NCBI GenBank assembly: GCA_902766125.1
Contig: CACXCG010000023.1
Span: 1-64,000, forward strand
DNA: 64,000 bases
Source: an uncultured Spirochaetaceae bacterium
Lineage (GTDB): Bacteria; Spirochaetota; Spirochaetia; Treponematales; Treponemataceae
Reading direction: 5' to 3'
The notes under the pieces are model-generated. The model ran no database searches and was not told the DNA's origin. It saw nothing but the letters and a program-made list of their open reading frames with translations. Below, one piece after another: positions 14,679 to 24,200 of the stretch. The translations under genes were made by a program, and so were the position numbers. The first letter of the stretch is position 1. Each line of letters opens with the position of its first letter.

Positions 14679-15407
14679 ATGAAAAAGGTATGTGCTCTAG
14701 TACTAAGTCTGATTGTTTGTCTTGTTGCAGTAAGTGCTCAACAAATGCCGCAGTTTACTGACGGTGATGCGTATGTGTTTGATCTGAATGCAGTAGAGGG
14801 CACTACTAACATTCGTGATGAAATTCGTCTGGAAAGCTACATGCGTGAAACAAATGTTCACGTAAAAATTTATCTGTATGACGACAAAGCCTCTGAATGG
14901 GTTTTATGCGGAAACTCTGTGTTAAAAGAATTCGGCGACACTGATGCAGTTGATTCTCCCTACAATAAAAAACTGAACAAGTTCCGCTGGTGTGCAATTC
15001 TGGTGCAGGGTGTAACTGGCTGTACGTTTACCACTCAGAAATCACATCATGATTTGTATGTTGGCATTCATGCAAACGAAGAAGCCTCTGATTCTGAAAT
15101 CCGTAAGTCAGCATATATCATCGACACAAGTAAATTCGGCAGATCGTTCAGCGACAAAATCCGTTTTATAAGCGAGACAGATGACAAAGACTGTGTATTT
15201 TTTATCTATGCATCAGATGATGAAAAGGGCCCGTGGAAACTGGTAGGTACTGCACTTCTAAAAGAGTTTAATGATAAAGACTTTATGGATACTCCGTATG
15301 CTTCGGTCAGTTCATTCAAATATCTTGCAATTGTAAACCAGCAGGGTAAATCGTATACCTATGAAACAAGCGTTGCCTGGAGCGACCTGATTATAACGGT
15401 AAAATAA
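14679..15407 (+). CDS. Exported protein with an internal duplication
   Basis: 242 aa from the ATG at 14679, which has AGAGG just upstream; an ATG at 14661 would add six residues before the signal peptide. MKKVCALVLSLIVCLVAVSA is a cleavable signal. The mature protein is two related halves of about 100 residues: EIRLESYMRETNVHVKIYLY with VLKEFGDTDAVDSPY, and KIRFISETDDKDCVFFIYAS with LLKEFNDKDFMDTPY. The repeats look like beta-sandwich lobes. I do not recognise a family. It follows the GH31 gene by 42 bases and may be co-transcribed. Confidence 0.75.
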   Translation: MKKVCALVLSLIVCLVAVSAQQMPQFTDGDAYVFDLNAVEGTTNIRDEIRLESYMRETNVHVKIYLYDDKASEWVLCGNSVLKEFGDTDAVDSPYNKKLNKFRWCAILVQGVTGCTFTTQKSHHDLYVGIHANEEASDSEIRKSAYIIDTSKFGRSFSDKIRFISETDDKDCVFFIYASDDEKGPWKLVGTALLKEFNDKDFMDTPYASVSSFKYLAIVNQQGKSYTYETSVAWSDLIITVK

Positions 15408-15422
15408 AACGCTGCAATCTGA

Positions 15423-15995
15423 TTACGCGTTTCTTCCTGCGGCAAATGCTTTTTTGTTCAGTTCAAGAAATTTTGCCGGAACACATGCCTCAAGAGAAGA
15501 AAGCCATGCATCTTCGCTTATGTCAAACATGGTAGAAAGGCGGCCCAAGAGTACAATGTTAACAGCTTTTGCACTTCCTGCTTCCTGAGCAAGCGACAGA
15601 CAGTCCAATGCATCAACGGTTGCACCCTTTGCTTTAAGCTTGGTAAGTAAATCTTCGGGGTACGTTGCACTTCCTGTTATGACGGGCATGGGCTCAATAC
15701 GCTGTGTGTTAGTAACAATTTTTCCGTCCTGCTTTAAGTAGGGAAGCCATCGTGCTGCTTCAAGAAGTTCAAAACTTAAGATAATGTCTGCTTCTCCTTC
15801 TTCGATTACCGGAGAATACACTTTATCTCCAAAGCGGATATATGTTACGACACTTCCTCCGCGCTGACTCATTCCGTGTACTTCGCTTACCTTTACGTCG
15901 TATCCCTGACTAAGCAAAAGATTTCCCAACACTTTGCTTGCCAAAAGAGATCCCTGTCCGCCAACGCCTACTATCATAATGTTTGTTGTCTGCAT
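15423..15995 (-). CDS. iorB: Indolepyruvate:ferredoxin oxidoreductase, beta subunit
   Basis: 190 aa, full length for IorB. GVGGQGSLLASKVLG is the gamma-type domain signature of 2-oxoacid:ferredoxin oxidoreductases, followed by EVHGMSQRGGSVVTYIRFG. With IorA it oxidatively decarboxylates aryl pyruvates to aryl-acetyl-CoA and reduces ferredoxin. It sits 18 bases after iorA with its own AGGA site, so the two are one operon. Confidence 0.93.
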   Translation of the reverse strand: MQTTNIMIVGVGGQGSLLASKVLGNLLLSQGYDVKVSEVHGMSQRGGSVVTYIRFGDKVYSPVIEEGEADIILSFELLEAARWLPYLKQDGKIVTNTQRIEPMPVITGSATYPEDLLTKLKAKGATVDALDCLSLAQEAGSAKAVNIVLLGRLSTMFDISEDAWLSSLEACVPAKFLELNKKAFAAGRNA

Positions 15996-16013
15996 GTTTT
16001 CCTGCCTGTTACC

Positions 16014-17744
16014 TTAGTTTGTGTGCAAGGCATTTACTTTGCACAACTGAGCACACACTCCGCAACCGGTACACTGTGTTGCATCAATTCTTGCCTTTTT
16101 ATCTGTCACACTGATTGCGGGGCATCCTATTTTCATACATGCTTTGCAACCAACACACTTTGCACTGTCAACGCTCAGGGGCGGCTTATGCTGAACATTT
16201 TTTAACAGCGCACACGGTCTGCGTGAAATAATAACACTTGGTTCGTCTGCAGCAAGTTCTTCACGGACGGCGGTGTCTGTTGCATGTAAGTCATACGGAT
16301 CTACAACTGTAACGCGACGCACACCCATTGCCTTACACAATGCTTCCAGATCAATTTTTGCAGCAGGGTCACCTTTGATGTTGTAACCGGTAGTGGGGTT
16401 ATGCTGATGTCCTGTCATGCCGGTAATGGAATTGTCCAGAATGATAACGGTTGATGCGCTGTTGTTGTACACAATGTCAGCAAGTCCTGTCATGCCTGAG
16501 TGAACAAAAGTTGAATCGCCAATTACGCCAACTGTTTTATGTTCTGCATCTGAACCGCGTGCTTTGTTGAATCCGTGCATTCCCGAAAGAGAAGCTCCCA
16601 TACAGACATTTAAGTCCATTGCGTTCAGCGGAGCAAATGCACCTAACGTATAGCAGCCTATGTCGCCGTACACCATGCATTTGTTTTTGCTGAGTGCATA
16701 GAACAGTCCGCGGTGAGGGCAGCCTGCACACATAACCGGCGGTCGGGGAGGAATTGCATCGGCAAGTGCCTGCGATTTTTTTTGCGGTAAGCCAAGAGCA
16801 TGTTCAATAATCCGCTGAGAAAATTCTCCAACCATGGGGAAGAGTGATTTTCCTTCAACACAAATGCCCAGAGCTTTGCAGTGCGTTTCTATAATCGGGT
16901 CAAGTTCTTCAACAACAATGACACGCTGTACTGACTGTGCAAAGGTTTTAATTTTCTGTTCAGGAAGCGGATGAATCATGCCTAACTTTAAGACAGGATG
17001 TTTGTTACCAAAAATTTCTTTTACATATTGATAACTGGTACTGCTGGTTATAAAGCCCATGCTCTTATCTGTTCCATCGTCAATACGGTTGAGTTCAGAT
17101 GTTTCTGCAAACGCAATTAAATCTTTTGTGCGCTGTTCAACTTTGATGTGTGCTTTGCGTGCCTGTGCAGGAAGCATAACACGGTTCTGATCTTTTATGT
17201 ATTCTCTGAGCGGAATCTCTGTGCGCGGTTCAGTGTTAACTAAACTCTGCGAGTGACAGATTCTCATGCACATACGGATAAACACCGGTGTATGAAACTG
17301 TTCACTTAATTCAAATGCTTTTTTTGTAAAGACGCGTGCTTCTTCTGAATCTGCAGGTTCCAGCATGGGAACTTTTGCTGCAATGGCATAGTGGCGGCTG
17401 TCCTGTTCGTTCTGCGAAGAATGCATGCCCGGATCATCGGCAACACAAATGACCAGACCGGAATCAACTCCAATATACGAAATGCTGAATAACGGATCTG
17501 CGGCAACATTTAAGCCTACGTGTTTCATACAGCAGGCTGCACGTGCTCCGCCAAGACTTGCTCCGTGAGCTGCTTCCAGTGCAACTTTTTCATTTGGAGC
17601 CCATTCACAATATATGTCATCGTATTTAACGGCTTCTTCCGTAATTTCTGTGCTTGGAGTTCCCGGATAACTTGAAACAACCCGGCATCCTGCTTCGTAC
17701 ATTCCGCGGGCAACTGCTTTATTGCCTATCATCAGTTCTTTCAT
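16014..17744 (-). CDS. iorA: Indolepyruvate:ferredoxin oxidoreductase, alpha subunit
   Basis: 576 aa. The N-terminal pyrimidine-binding domain (GNKAVARGMYEAGCRVVSSYPGTPSTEI, here split by me as two motifs, GMYEAGCRVVSSYPG and TPSTEI) is followed by a thiamine-diphosphate domain with YGDIGCYTLG and GDSTFVHSGMTGL. The C-terminus carries two [4Fe-4S] ferredoxin motifs (CVGCKACMKIGCP and CTGCGVCAQLCKV). The enzyme converts aryl pyruvates from Trp, Phe or Tyr to acyl-CoA, CO2 and reduced ferredoxin. ATG at 17744 is preferred because the in-frame start at 17765 lies upstream of the -10 box. Confidence 0.95.
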   Translation of the reverse strand: MKELMIGNKAVARGMYEAGCRVVSSYPGTPSTEITEEAVKYDDIYCEWAPNEKVALEAAHGASLGGARAACCMKHVGLNVAADPLFSISYIGVDSGLVICVADDPGMHSSQNEQDSRHYAIAAKVPMLEPADSEEARVFTKKAFELSEQFHTPVFIRMCMRICHSQSLVNTEPRTEIPLREYIKDQNRVMLPAQARKAHIKVEQRTKDLIAFAETSELNRIDDGTDKSMGFITSSTSYQYVKEIFGNKHPVLKLGMIHPLPEQKIKTFAQSVQRVIVVEELDPIIETHCKALGICVEGKSLFPMVGEFSQRIIEHALGLPQKKSQALADAIPPRPPVMCAGCPHRGLFYALSKNKCMVYGDIGCYTLGAFAPLNAMDLNVCMGASLSGMHGFNKARGSDAEHKTVGVIGDSTFVHSGMTGLADIVYNNSASTVIILDNSITGMTGHQHNPTTGYNIKGDPAAKIDLEALCKAMGVRRVTVVDPYDLHATDTAVREELAADEPSVIISRRPCALLKNVQHKPPLSVDSAKCVGCKACMKIGCPAISVTDKKARIDATQCTGCGVCAQLCKVNALHTN

Positions 17745-17753
17745 GGTAAAATC

Positions 17754-17786
17754 AGTATATACCACACCCGAATTTTATGCTATACT
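17754..17786. promoter_or_regulatory. Back-to-back leaderless-type promoters: iorA and hydrogenase unit
   Basis: Minus strand TATACT (complement of 17754-17759) lies 9 bases before the iorA ATG. Plus strand TATACT (17781-17786) lies 6 bases before the ATG at 17793. The two start codons are 48 bases apart, so each -10 sits in the other's -35 region. Neither start has a Shine-Dalgarno site. Confidence 0.65.
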
Positions 17787-17792
17787 GTGAGT

Positions 17793-18041
17793 ATGGAAAC
17801 ATTACAGACAACAATCTCTTTTGACGATTTGGATTTGATGACAACAGTTCTTGAAGGTTTTACTCAGAGTTTGGATTCTGATGATGAAGACAGACCTGCG
17901 ATTGAGGCTTTGCTTCAAAACCTTTCTGAGTTTTGCGATAAAGTTGAGTCAATGAGTGAGTATGTTACGGGTAACGACTGGCCCGAATCGTTACCGCTTA
18001 CTATCAGCTGTGACACTGCACAGTTTAAACACAACGCATAA
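17793..18041 (+). CDS. Small acidic protein upstream of the hydrogenase
   Basis: 82 aa, strongly acidic (SFDDLDLMTTVLEGFTQSLD, then SDDEDRPAIEALL), with two Cys and no signal peptide. I do not recognise a family. ATG at 17793 is chosen over a GTG at 17787 that directly abuts the -10 box. It lies 17 bases before the [FeFe] hydrogenase gene, as the first gene of that transcript, so it may serve the hydrogenase; that is inference from position only. Confidence 0.65.
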   Translation: METLQTTISFDDLDLMTTVLEGFTQSLDSDDEDRPAIEALLQNLSEFCDKVESMSEYVTGNDWPESLPLTISCDTAQFKHNA

Positions 18042-18058
18042 GAAGTGGAGCACGAAGT

Positions 18059-19546
18059 ATGGTAACCAACGATAAAGGTATTGTTTCATTTAAACATAAA
18101 ATCATGGAAGAAGTGTGTCGTCTTGCATGGGACGGCAAACTGAATGATGCAGAAAAAGAAAAGCTTATCTACAACATGGTTCCCGGACCAAAATCAAATT
18201 ACTGCTGTATCTATAAAGAGCGTGAAATCGTAAAGCAGCGCATTCATCTTGCGTGTGCAGAATGTCCTACAGATAAAGAGCCAACTGACTGTGTGGTTCA
18301 GGTTATCAATGCTGCCTGTGACGACTGTCCTATTTCTGCGTATTCGGTAACAGACAGCTGCCGGTTCTGCATGGGTCGTCCCTGTCAGAATTCGTGCCGC
18401 TTTGGTGCAATTGGTCCCGGTGAATTCCGTATGCATATTGAAGCCGACAAATGTAAAGAATGCGGTATGTGTGCAAAAGCGTGTCCCTATGGTGCTATTG
18501 TTCATCTGGAGCGTCCGTGTAAAAAAGCCTGTCCCGTTGGTGCCATTACTTACGATGAGTACGGTTTCTGCCGCATAAACGAAGAACGTTGCGTTCAGTG
18601 CGGTCACTGTATTCACAGCTGTCCTTTTGGTGCAATCGGTTCTAAAACATATCTGGTGCATATCATCAACGATATTCTTGCAGGAAAAGAAGTTATTGCA
18701 ATGTGTGCTCCTGCAACAGAAGGTCAGTTTGGTGACAACATAGGAATGGCATCGGTAAAGCATGCTCTCAAAAAACTTGGCTTTGCTGATATGGTCGAAG
18801 TCGGTTTGGGCGGAGACATGACTGCTGCATACGAATCGCTTGAATGGGCAGATGCGTATGTTGAGGGAAGAAAAATGACAACTTCCTGCTGTCCTGCATT
18901 CATTGACATGCTGCGTAAACACTTCCCTGATGTATTTGAAAACAACAAGTCTTCTACGGTGTCACCCATGTGTGCCATTTCGCGTTACTTAAAGCTGACT
19001 CATCCCGGCTGCGTTACGGTTTTTGTGGGCCCCTGTATTGCAAAGAAAGCAGAAGCAAACGATGAGACAATTCCCGACAATGCTGACTACGTGGTAACCT
19101 ACGGTGAACTTCGTGCACTCATGCGTTCTAAGGGTGTTGATTTTGAACCTGTTGAAGAAGACTATCAGGAAGCGTCGGTTTGGGGTAAGCGGTTTGCTAC
19201 CAGCGGTGGTGTTGCCGATGCCGTTATGGAATGCATGAAAGAGCGCGGAATTGACACATCAGAAATTAAACTGCTGCGTTGTGCCGGCGGTATGGAATGT
19301 AAGAAAGCAGTCGCTCAGATTAAGCTGGGAACTCTGCAGGAAGACTTTGTAGAAGGAATGATTTGTCCGGGCGGATGTGTGGGCGGTCCTTCAAAGCACA
19401 AGACAGAAACAGAAATCTCACGGGCACGAGATACACTTCTGCAGAAAGCAGATAAGCGTACTGTGCTTGAAAACCTTAAGTTCTATCCCATGGATAAGTT
19501 CTCCATGTATCGTGACGGAAAACTTACCCCGGAAGAACGTTTTTAG
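18059..19546 (+). CDS. Monomeric [FeFe] hydrogenase, probable group B
   Basis: 495 aa. N-terminal Fe-S region with several Cys motifs (CRFCMGRPCQNSC, CKECGMCAKACP, CVQCGHCIHSCP). The H-cluster motifs follow in order: TTSCCPAF (L1), VGPCIAKKAE (L2) and EGMICPGGCVGGP (L3). L1 reads TSCCPA rather than TSCCPGW of group A enzymes, pointing to group B. No NADH-binding subunit genes are adjacent, so ferredoxin is the likely partner, for H2 production or uptake. GTGGAG eight bases before the ATG. Its TAG overlaps the TAA of the convergent acyl-CoA ligase in one TTAG (19543-19546). Confidence 0.92.
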   Translation: MVTNDKGIVSFKHKIMEEVCRLAWDGKLNDAEKEKLIYNMVPGPKSNYCCIYKEREIVKQRIHLACAECPTDKEPTDCVVQVINAACDDCPISAYSVTDSCRFCMGRPCQNSCRFGAIGPGEFRMHIEADKCKECGMCAKACPYGAIVHLERPCKKACPVGAITYDEYGFCRINEERCVQCGHCIHSCPFGAIGSKTYLVHIINDILAGKEVIAMCAPATEGQFGDNIGMASVKHALKKLGFADMVEVGLGGDMTAAYESLEWADAYVEGRKMTTSCCPAFIDMLRKHFPDVFENNKSSTVSPMCAISRYLKLTHPGCVTVFVGPCIAKKAEANDETIPDNADYVVTYGELRALMRSKGVDFEPVEEDYQEASVWGKRFATSGGVADAVMECMKERGIDTSEIKLLRCAGGMECKKAVAQIKLGTLQEDFVEGMICPGGCVGGPSKHKTETEISRARDTLLQKADKRTVLENLKFYPMDKFSMYRDGKLTPEERF

Positions 19547-21177
19547 TTTTCGTTTTCGTATTCGACAAGGTGCTCTTTGCCGTACATCTTGCGTAAAAGC
19601 GGCTTTTCGATTTTACCGGTTGCATTGCGGGGCACTTTGGCAAAAATGATTTTACGCGGGCGTTTGTATCGCGGCAGATCCATGCAGAACTCATTGAATT
19701 CTTCTTCGGTACAGGTCATGCCTTCTTTTATGTCAACGATTGCACCTGCAATTTCACCCTGACGTTTGTCGGGAAGTCCAATAACTGCTACATCGTTTAC
19801 TTTGTCAAACTTGCGGATAAAGTTTTCTATTTCAACCGGATACAGATTTTCTCCACCGGAAACAATAACATCTTTCTTGCGGTCAACAAGGAAAATAAAT
19901 CCGTCTTCATCCTGACGGGCAACGTCTCCCGTGTATAGCCAGCCGTCTTTAAGCACTTCTGCAGTTGCTTCGGGATTGTTGTAGTAACATTCCATTACAC
20001 CGGGACCTTTGACACACAGTTCTCCTGCCTGACCTTTTGCAACAGGGTTGTCATCTGAATCAACAATCTTGCATTCCCATCCGTAACCCGGCACACCGAT
20101 TGCACCAACCTTATGAATGTTTTCAACGCCAAGGTGAACACAGCCGGGACCAATAGATTCAGAAAGTCCGTAGTTAGTATCATACTGATGATTGGGGAAA
20201 TAATCGCGCCAGTGTTTAATAAGACTGGGGGGAACAGGCTGAGCACCAATATGCATCAAACGCCACTGAGAAAGCTGATAGTCAGAAAGTTTAAGTTCTT
20301 TGCTGTCCAGTGCGTTCAGAATATCCTGAGCCCACGGAACAAGTAGCCACACAATGGTACAATGCTCACGGCTTACTGCATCAAAAATGTACTGAGGTTT
20401 TGTTCCGCGCAGCAGAACGGCACGGCTACCGGCAACAAGACTTCCCATCCAGTGCATTTTTGCACCCGTGTGATACAGCGGCGGTATGCAGAGGAAACAG
20501 TCATCTCTTCCTGTTGAGTGATGTTTCTGTTCAACTGCTGCGGCATGCATCAGACTTCTGTGTTTATGCAAAATTGCTTTGGGGAATCCGGTTGTTCCCG
20601 AAGAAAAATAAATTGCAGCAAGATCATCATCGGTAATAGAAATTCCCGGAGCACGGCTTGGACAGTCTGCAACCAGTTCACGGTAACTTTCAGCAAAGGT
20701 AGGGCAGTTTTCTCCCACATAAATCAGCAGGCGGTGCTGACCCAGTTTATCTGCAATGGCTTCAATTCGGCCAATAAACTCTGGTCCAAACAGCAGCATG
20801 TCAACCTGTGCTAAATCGGCACAATACAGAATTTCATCAGAGGTGTAGCGGAAGTTAAACGGAACGGCAAGTGCTCCTGTCTTTAAGATACCAAAGTAGA
20901 TGGGAAGCCATTCCAGACAGTTCATCATCAGAATAGCAACTTTGTCGCCTTTTTTAATTCCGCGTGCAATGAGCATGTTGGCAAGACGGTTTGCTTTTTC
21001 GTCAAATACGCGCCAGGTAATTTCGCGGCGGTATGGTTCATCGCCAGTCGGCTGGATAAGGGAATATTCTTTCCAGGTCATGCGGCGGGTTTCTTTCTGT
21101 TCAGGATTCAGTTCAATAAGTGCGGTTTCATCACCGTACTGCTGTGCATTTTTTTCAAGATATTGGGTAATTGGCAT
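19543..21177 (-). CDS. AMP-forming acyl-CoA ligase
   Basis: 544 aa from the ATG at 21177. ANL-superfamily motifs are all present: YFSSGTTGFPKA (P-loop-like), YGLSESIGPG, GWLYTGDVARQDEDGFIFLV (A7/A8), the hinge DRKKDVIVSGGENLYPVEIE, and ATGKIEKPLLRK with the catalytic Lys. It activates a carboxylic acid to its CoA thioester through an acyl-AMP. Fatty acids or aryl acids are both possible; nearby iorAB makes aryl-acetyl-CoA, so an aryl acid is an attractive guess. It has its own leaderless-type promoter and no signal peptide. Confidence 0.9.
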   Translation of the reverse strand: MPITQYLEKNAQQYGDETALIELNPEQKETRRMTWKEYSLIQPTGDEPYRREITWRVFDEKANRLANMLIARGIKKGDKVAILMMNCLEWLPIYFGILKTGALAVPFNFRYTSDEILYCADLAQVDMLLFGPEFIGRIEAIADKLGQHRLLIYVGENCPTFAESYRELVADCPSRAPGISITDDDLAAIYFSSGTTGFPKAILHKHRSLMHAAAVEQKHHSTGRDDCFLCIPPLYHTGAKMHWMGSLVAGSRAVLLRGTKPQYIFDAVSREHCTIVWLLVPWAQDILNALDSKELKLSDYQLSQWRLMHIGAQPVPPSLIKHWRDYFPNHQYDTNYGLSESIGPGCVHLGVENIHKVGAIGVPGYGWECKIVDSDDNPVAKGQAGELCVKGPGVMECYYNNPEATAEVLKDGWLYTGDVARQDEDGFIFLVDRKKDVIVSGGENLYPVEIENFIRKFDKVNDVAVIGLPDKRQGEIAGAIVDIKEGMTCTEEEFNEFCMDLPRYKRPRKIIFAKVPRNATGKIEKPLLRKMYGKEHLVEYENEN

Positions 21178-21183
21178 ACAATC

Positions 21184-21212
21184 AGTATACGGCAACTTGC
21201 AATTGTACGCAA
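21184..21212 (-). promoter_or_regulatory. Leaderless-type promoter of the acyl-CoA ligase gene
   Basis: Minus strand: TTGCGT (complement of 21207-21212), 17 bases, TATACT (complement of 21184-21189), 6 bases, ATG at 21177. Confidence 0.7.
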
Positions 21213-21244
21213 GGAAATTCTAGTGTAACTATAGAACATTTTAT

Positions 21245-21273
21245 TTGTCTTATGTATAGAAGTTTTGTATACT
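21245..21273 (+). promoter_or_regulatory. Promoter of the first alpha-2-macroglobulin gene
   Basis: TTGTCT (21245-21250), 17 bases, TATACT (21268-21273). The chosen ATG is 21 bases downstream with AAGGAAG, so there is a short leader. Confidence 0.65.
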
Positions 21274-21294
21274 ATGAGAAAGGAAGATAGTGGT

Positions 21295-24200
21295 ATGAAT
21301 ACAGTTTCTCGTTCAGCAATGGCTCTGATAGCAGCAGCATTATTTGGTTCATGTACTTCTGTAGGAAACAGCGACAGAAATTCCGGAAATGCTCAGGGTT
21401 CTGCACCTAAGACAGACGGTCAGTTTTATGTGCAGACCGTTTTTCCTCAGGGGGAACTTTCTTCGGATGCAGTTTTTCCTTCCATTCAGATCCAGTTTTC
21501 TGAGCCGGTTGTTGCCCTCAAAAAGTTAGGAGAACCAAGCAGCACCAGTAATGCAGTAACCATTACGCCTGCGGTTAACGGTGTGTTCCGCTGGTATGGT
21601 ACAAGTCTTTTAAGCTTTGACTGTTCCGACAAACTGATTCCGCAAAAAGAATATACCATCCGCATAAACCAGAATCTTACCAGCATAACAGGACAGCAGA
21701 TTAGCGGACAGCTTGAATACACTTTCCGCACACAGGAACTTGCACTTCGTAGCATTCAGCCGGGTTACACTGCACGCAAACAAAACAGACTGTACCTTGA
21801 CCCGCAGGATATTCTTCCTGAATACGCGCGTGACATTTTAGTTACGTTTGGTAACAAAGTGAACGGAGCGGTTGTAAGTAAGTATCTTTCTGTTGTTGAA
21901 CAGAAGACAAAAAAAGTACATCCGTTTACCTTCGAACAGCTGGATGAAAAAACACTTTTGCTTCACGTAACGGACAGTCTTTCGCGTGACTGCGAAATAA
22001 ATGTTGTTCTTGCAAAAGGTGCTGTTCCGGATACCGATTGCATTGCTACATCAGCAGAACAGAAAAAATCATTCCACACACTTAAGCCGTTTAAAAATAC
22101 ATACACGTCAGGAACTTCTACACTGTGCATTTCGTTTAATCATCGCATTAAAGAGGGAACAGAAAATCAAATCTTTAACGCACTTTCATTTAGTCCCGCA
22201 ATGGAACTTACTGTTGAAAATGTAGAAATTCACGGCAATACAATTTTTGTGCATGATCTTCCGGTAACCTATGGTGACAAATATTCGGTAAAGCTTGCTG
22301 CAAAATCAGTGAGCGACATTTATGATCAGATCTGTGCAGATGCAGTTTCATATTCAGTGACCGTTCCTGATGCAGACAGTTATGCATCCTATCGTGACGG
22401 TTCGTTTGTTATTCTTGAAAGTCAATTTGAACCAAACCGCGCATTTGAATTCCAGAACATTACCGGTGATTCTTCATACACACTGACTGCAATAAGCGGT
22501 GTAACGGATTCTTACAAGAGTACAAAGACCAAGACTTTTAAAATTGCAACAACAAAAGAAACAAAAAACAGACGTGTCATTCAGACAGTTGCACTTAAAG
22601 ATTTTCTTGAGCAGGTGGGAACAAGTTACCGGGGTGCAGTAAAATTTCAAAGCAGTGCATTTTACTATCCCTACGAAGGAGCAAAAAAAACAGAGCACAA
22701 CGATACCGTTTCTTACATTCAGGTAACAGATTTAGGAGTGCAGGTTCGTCATGCATGGAACGGAACAGCAGTTATGGTAAGCAGTCTTACAGACGGAAGT
22801 GCAGTCTCAAATGCAACTGTAAATGTTTACAAACTGCCCGGCAGAGAACACTACACTGAACGCAATGAAAACATGCTTCGCGGTAAGGGAACAAAAATTA
22901 CCAGTGGCGTAACAGACAAAGATGGTCTTGCATCGCTTACTTTCGATGACACCGAAAGAAGAGAGTATGTGTACTATCTTGAAGTAAAAACTGCTGATGA
23001 CAGAATTGTTCTTCCGCTTGAAGTAAATTATTCACAGGGAAGAAATGTAACGCACATTTTCTCTGACCGTAAGCTGTACCGCCCGGGAGAAGATGTTTCT
23101 GTAAAAGTAATTGACCGTTTGATGAGTGTTGGCGGTGACTATTCTACATACACCGGTTCTTACGAATTGAACTTAGTTGATAACGCATGGAGTTCAAAAC
23201 GCAAAGTGTATGCAAGTGCAGCAGGAACCACAAGTGCTCAGGGAACTGCAAGTGCAGACTGGACTTTGCCGAATGACCTTACACCGGGAACTTACTATGT
23301 TGAATACAAACGCACTGACGGCTCAGGATATAAATCAAATGAAACAATCATGATTCAGTATTTTGAACGCGTACGTTTTTCTGCAAGTGCAGCAGTAACT
23401 CCGGTTGTGTATGTGCGGGGCGACACCGTTACTGCAGAAGTGACTGCAAGCTATTTAGGCGGCGGTTCCTTAGCTGGTGGAACAGTACACGCAGACTGGA
23501 CCCGTGACAAAACTTCTTTTGCTCCCGCAGGAGAACAGTTTGAGGGATACACCTTTGGTCCTTTGGCGTACGACTGGTACTGGCGCAATGCAGAAGAATA
23601 CGAAAACTTTTACGAACAGTCAGACGAAACGCTCAGCACAGAAGGTAAAGCACATCTTTCGGTTGCAACAGGAAGTGAAAAAACAGAAGGTGCACCGTAC
23701 TTCTACAATCTTGAAGCACAGGTAACAGACGCAGGTAACCAGATGATTGCAGCCCGTGCAGGAACAATTGTGCATCCGGCACTATTTTACATTGGTGTAA
23801 GCAGTGCAACAAATGTAAAAGGCTTTGCAAAAAAAGGTGAAGCGCTTTCGTTTGACTATTTGTTTGCAACTCCGGAAGGAAATGCAGCATCGCTTAGTGA
23901 TTTTTCAAAAGACCGCACGGTAACCTGGACATTACAGCGCAAAGAATGGCAGGAAGTTCCGTACACTGATGACTATGGATATGAACAGTTTAAGTGGGAA
24001 GAAAAAACAATTGATGAACAGACAGGCAGCATAACCGTAAAGGATGCTTCAAAAAAAGCAACGCTTACCGTTACTCCCAAAGAGTCTGGCCGTTACCTGT
24101 TGATTATGCAGACAACCGACAGCCGTGGTAACATCGTCAAAACAGAACGCTCTTTCTATGTTACTGGTGCAGAAAATGTGTGGTGGCGTAACGATGATCA

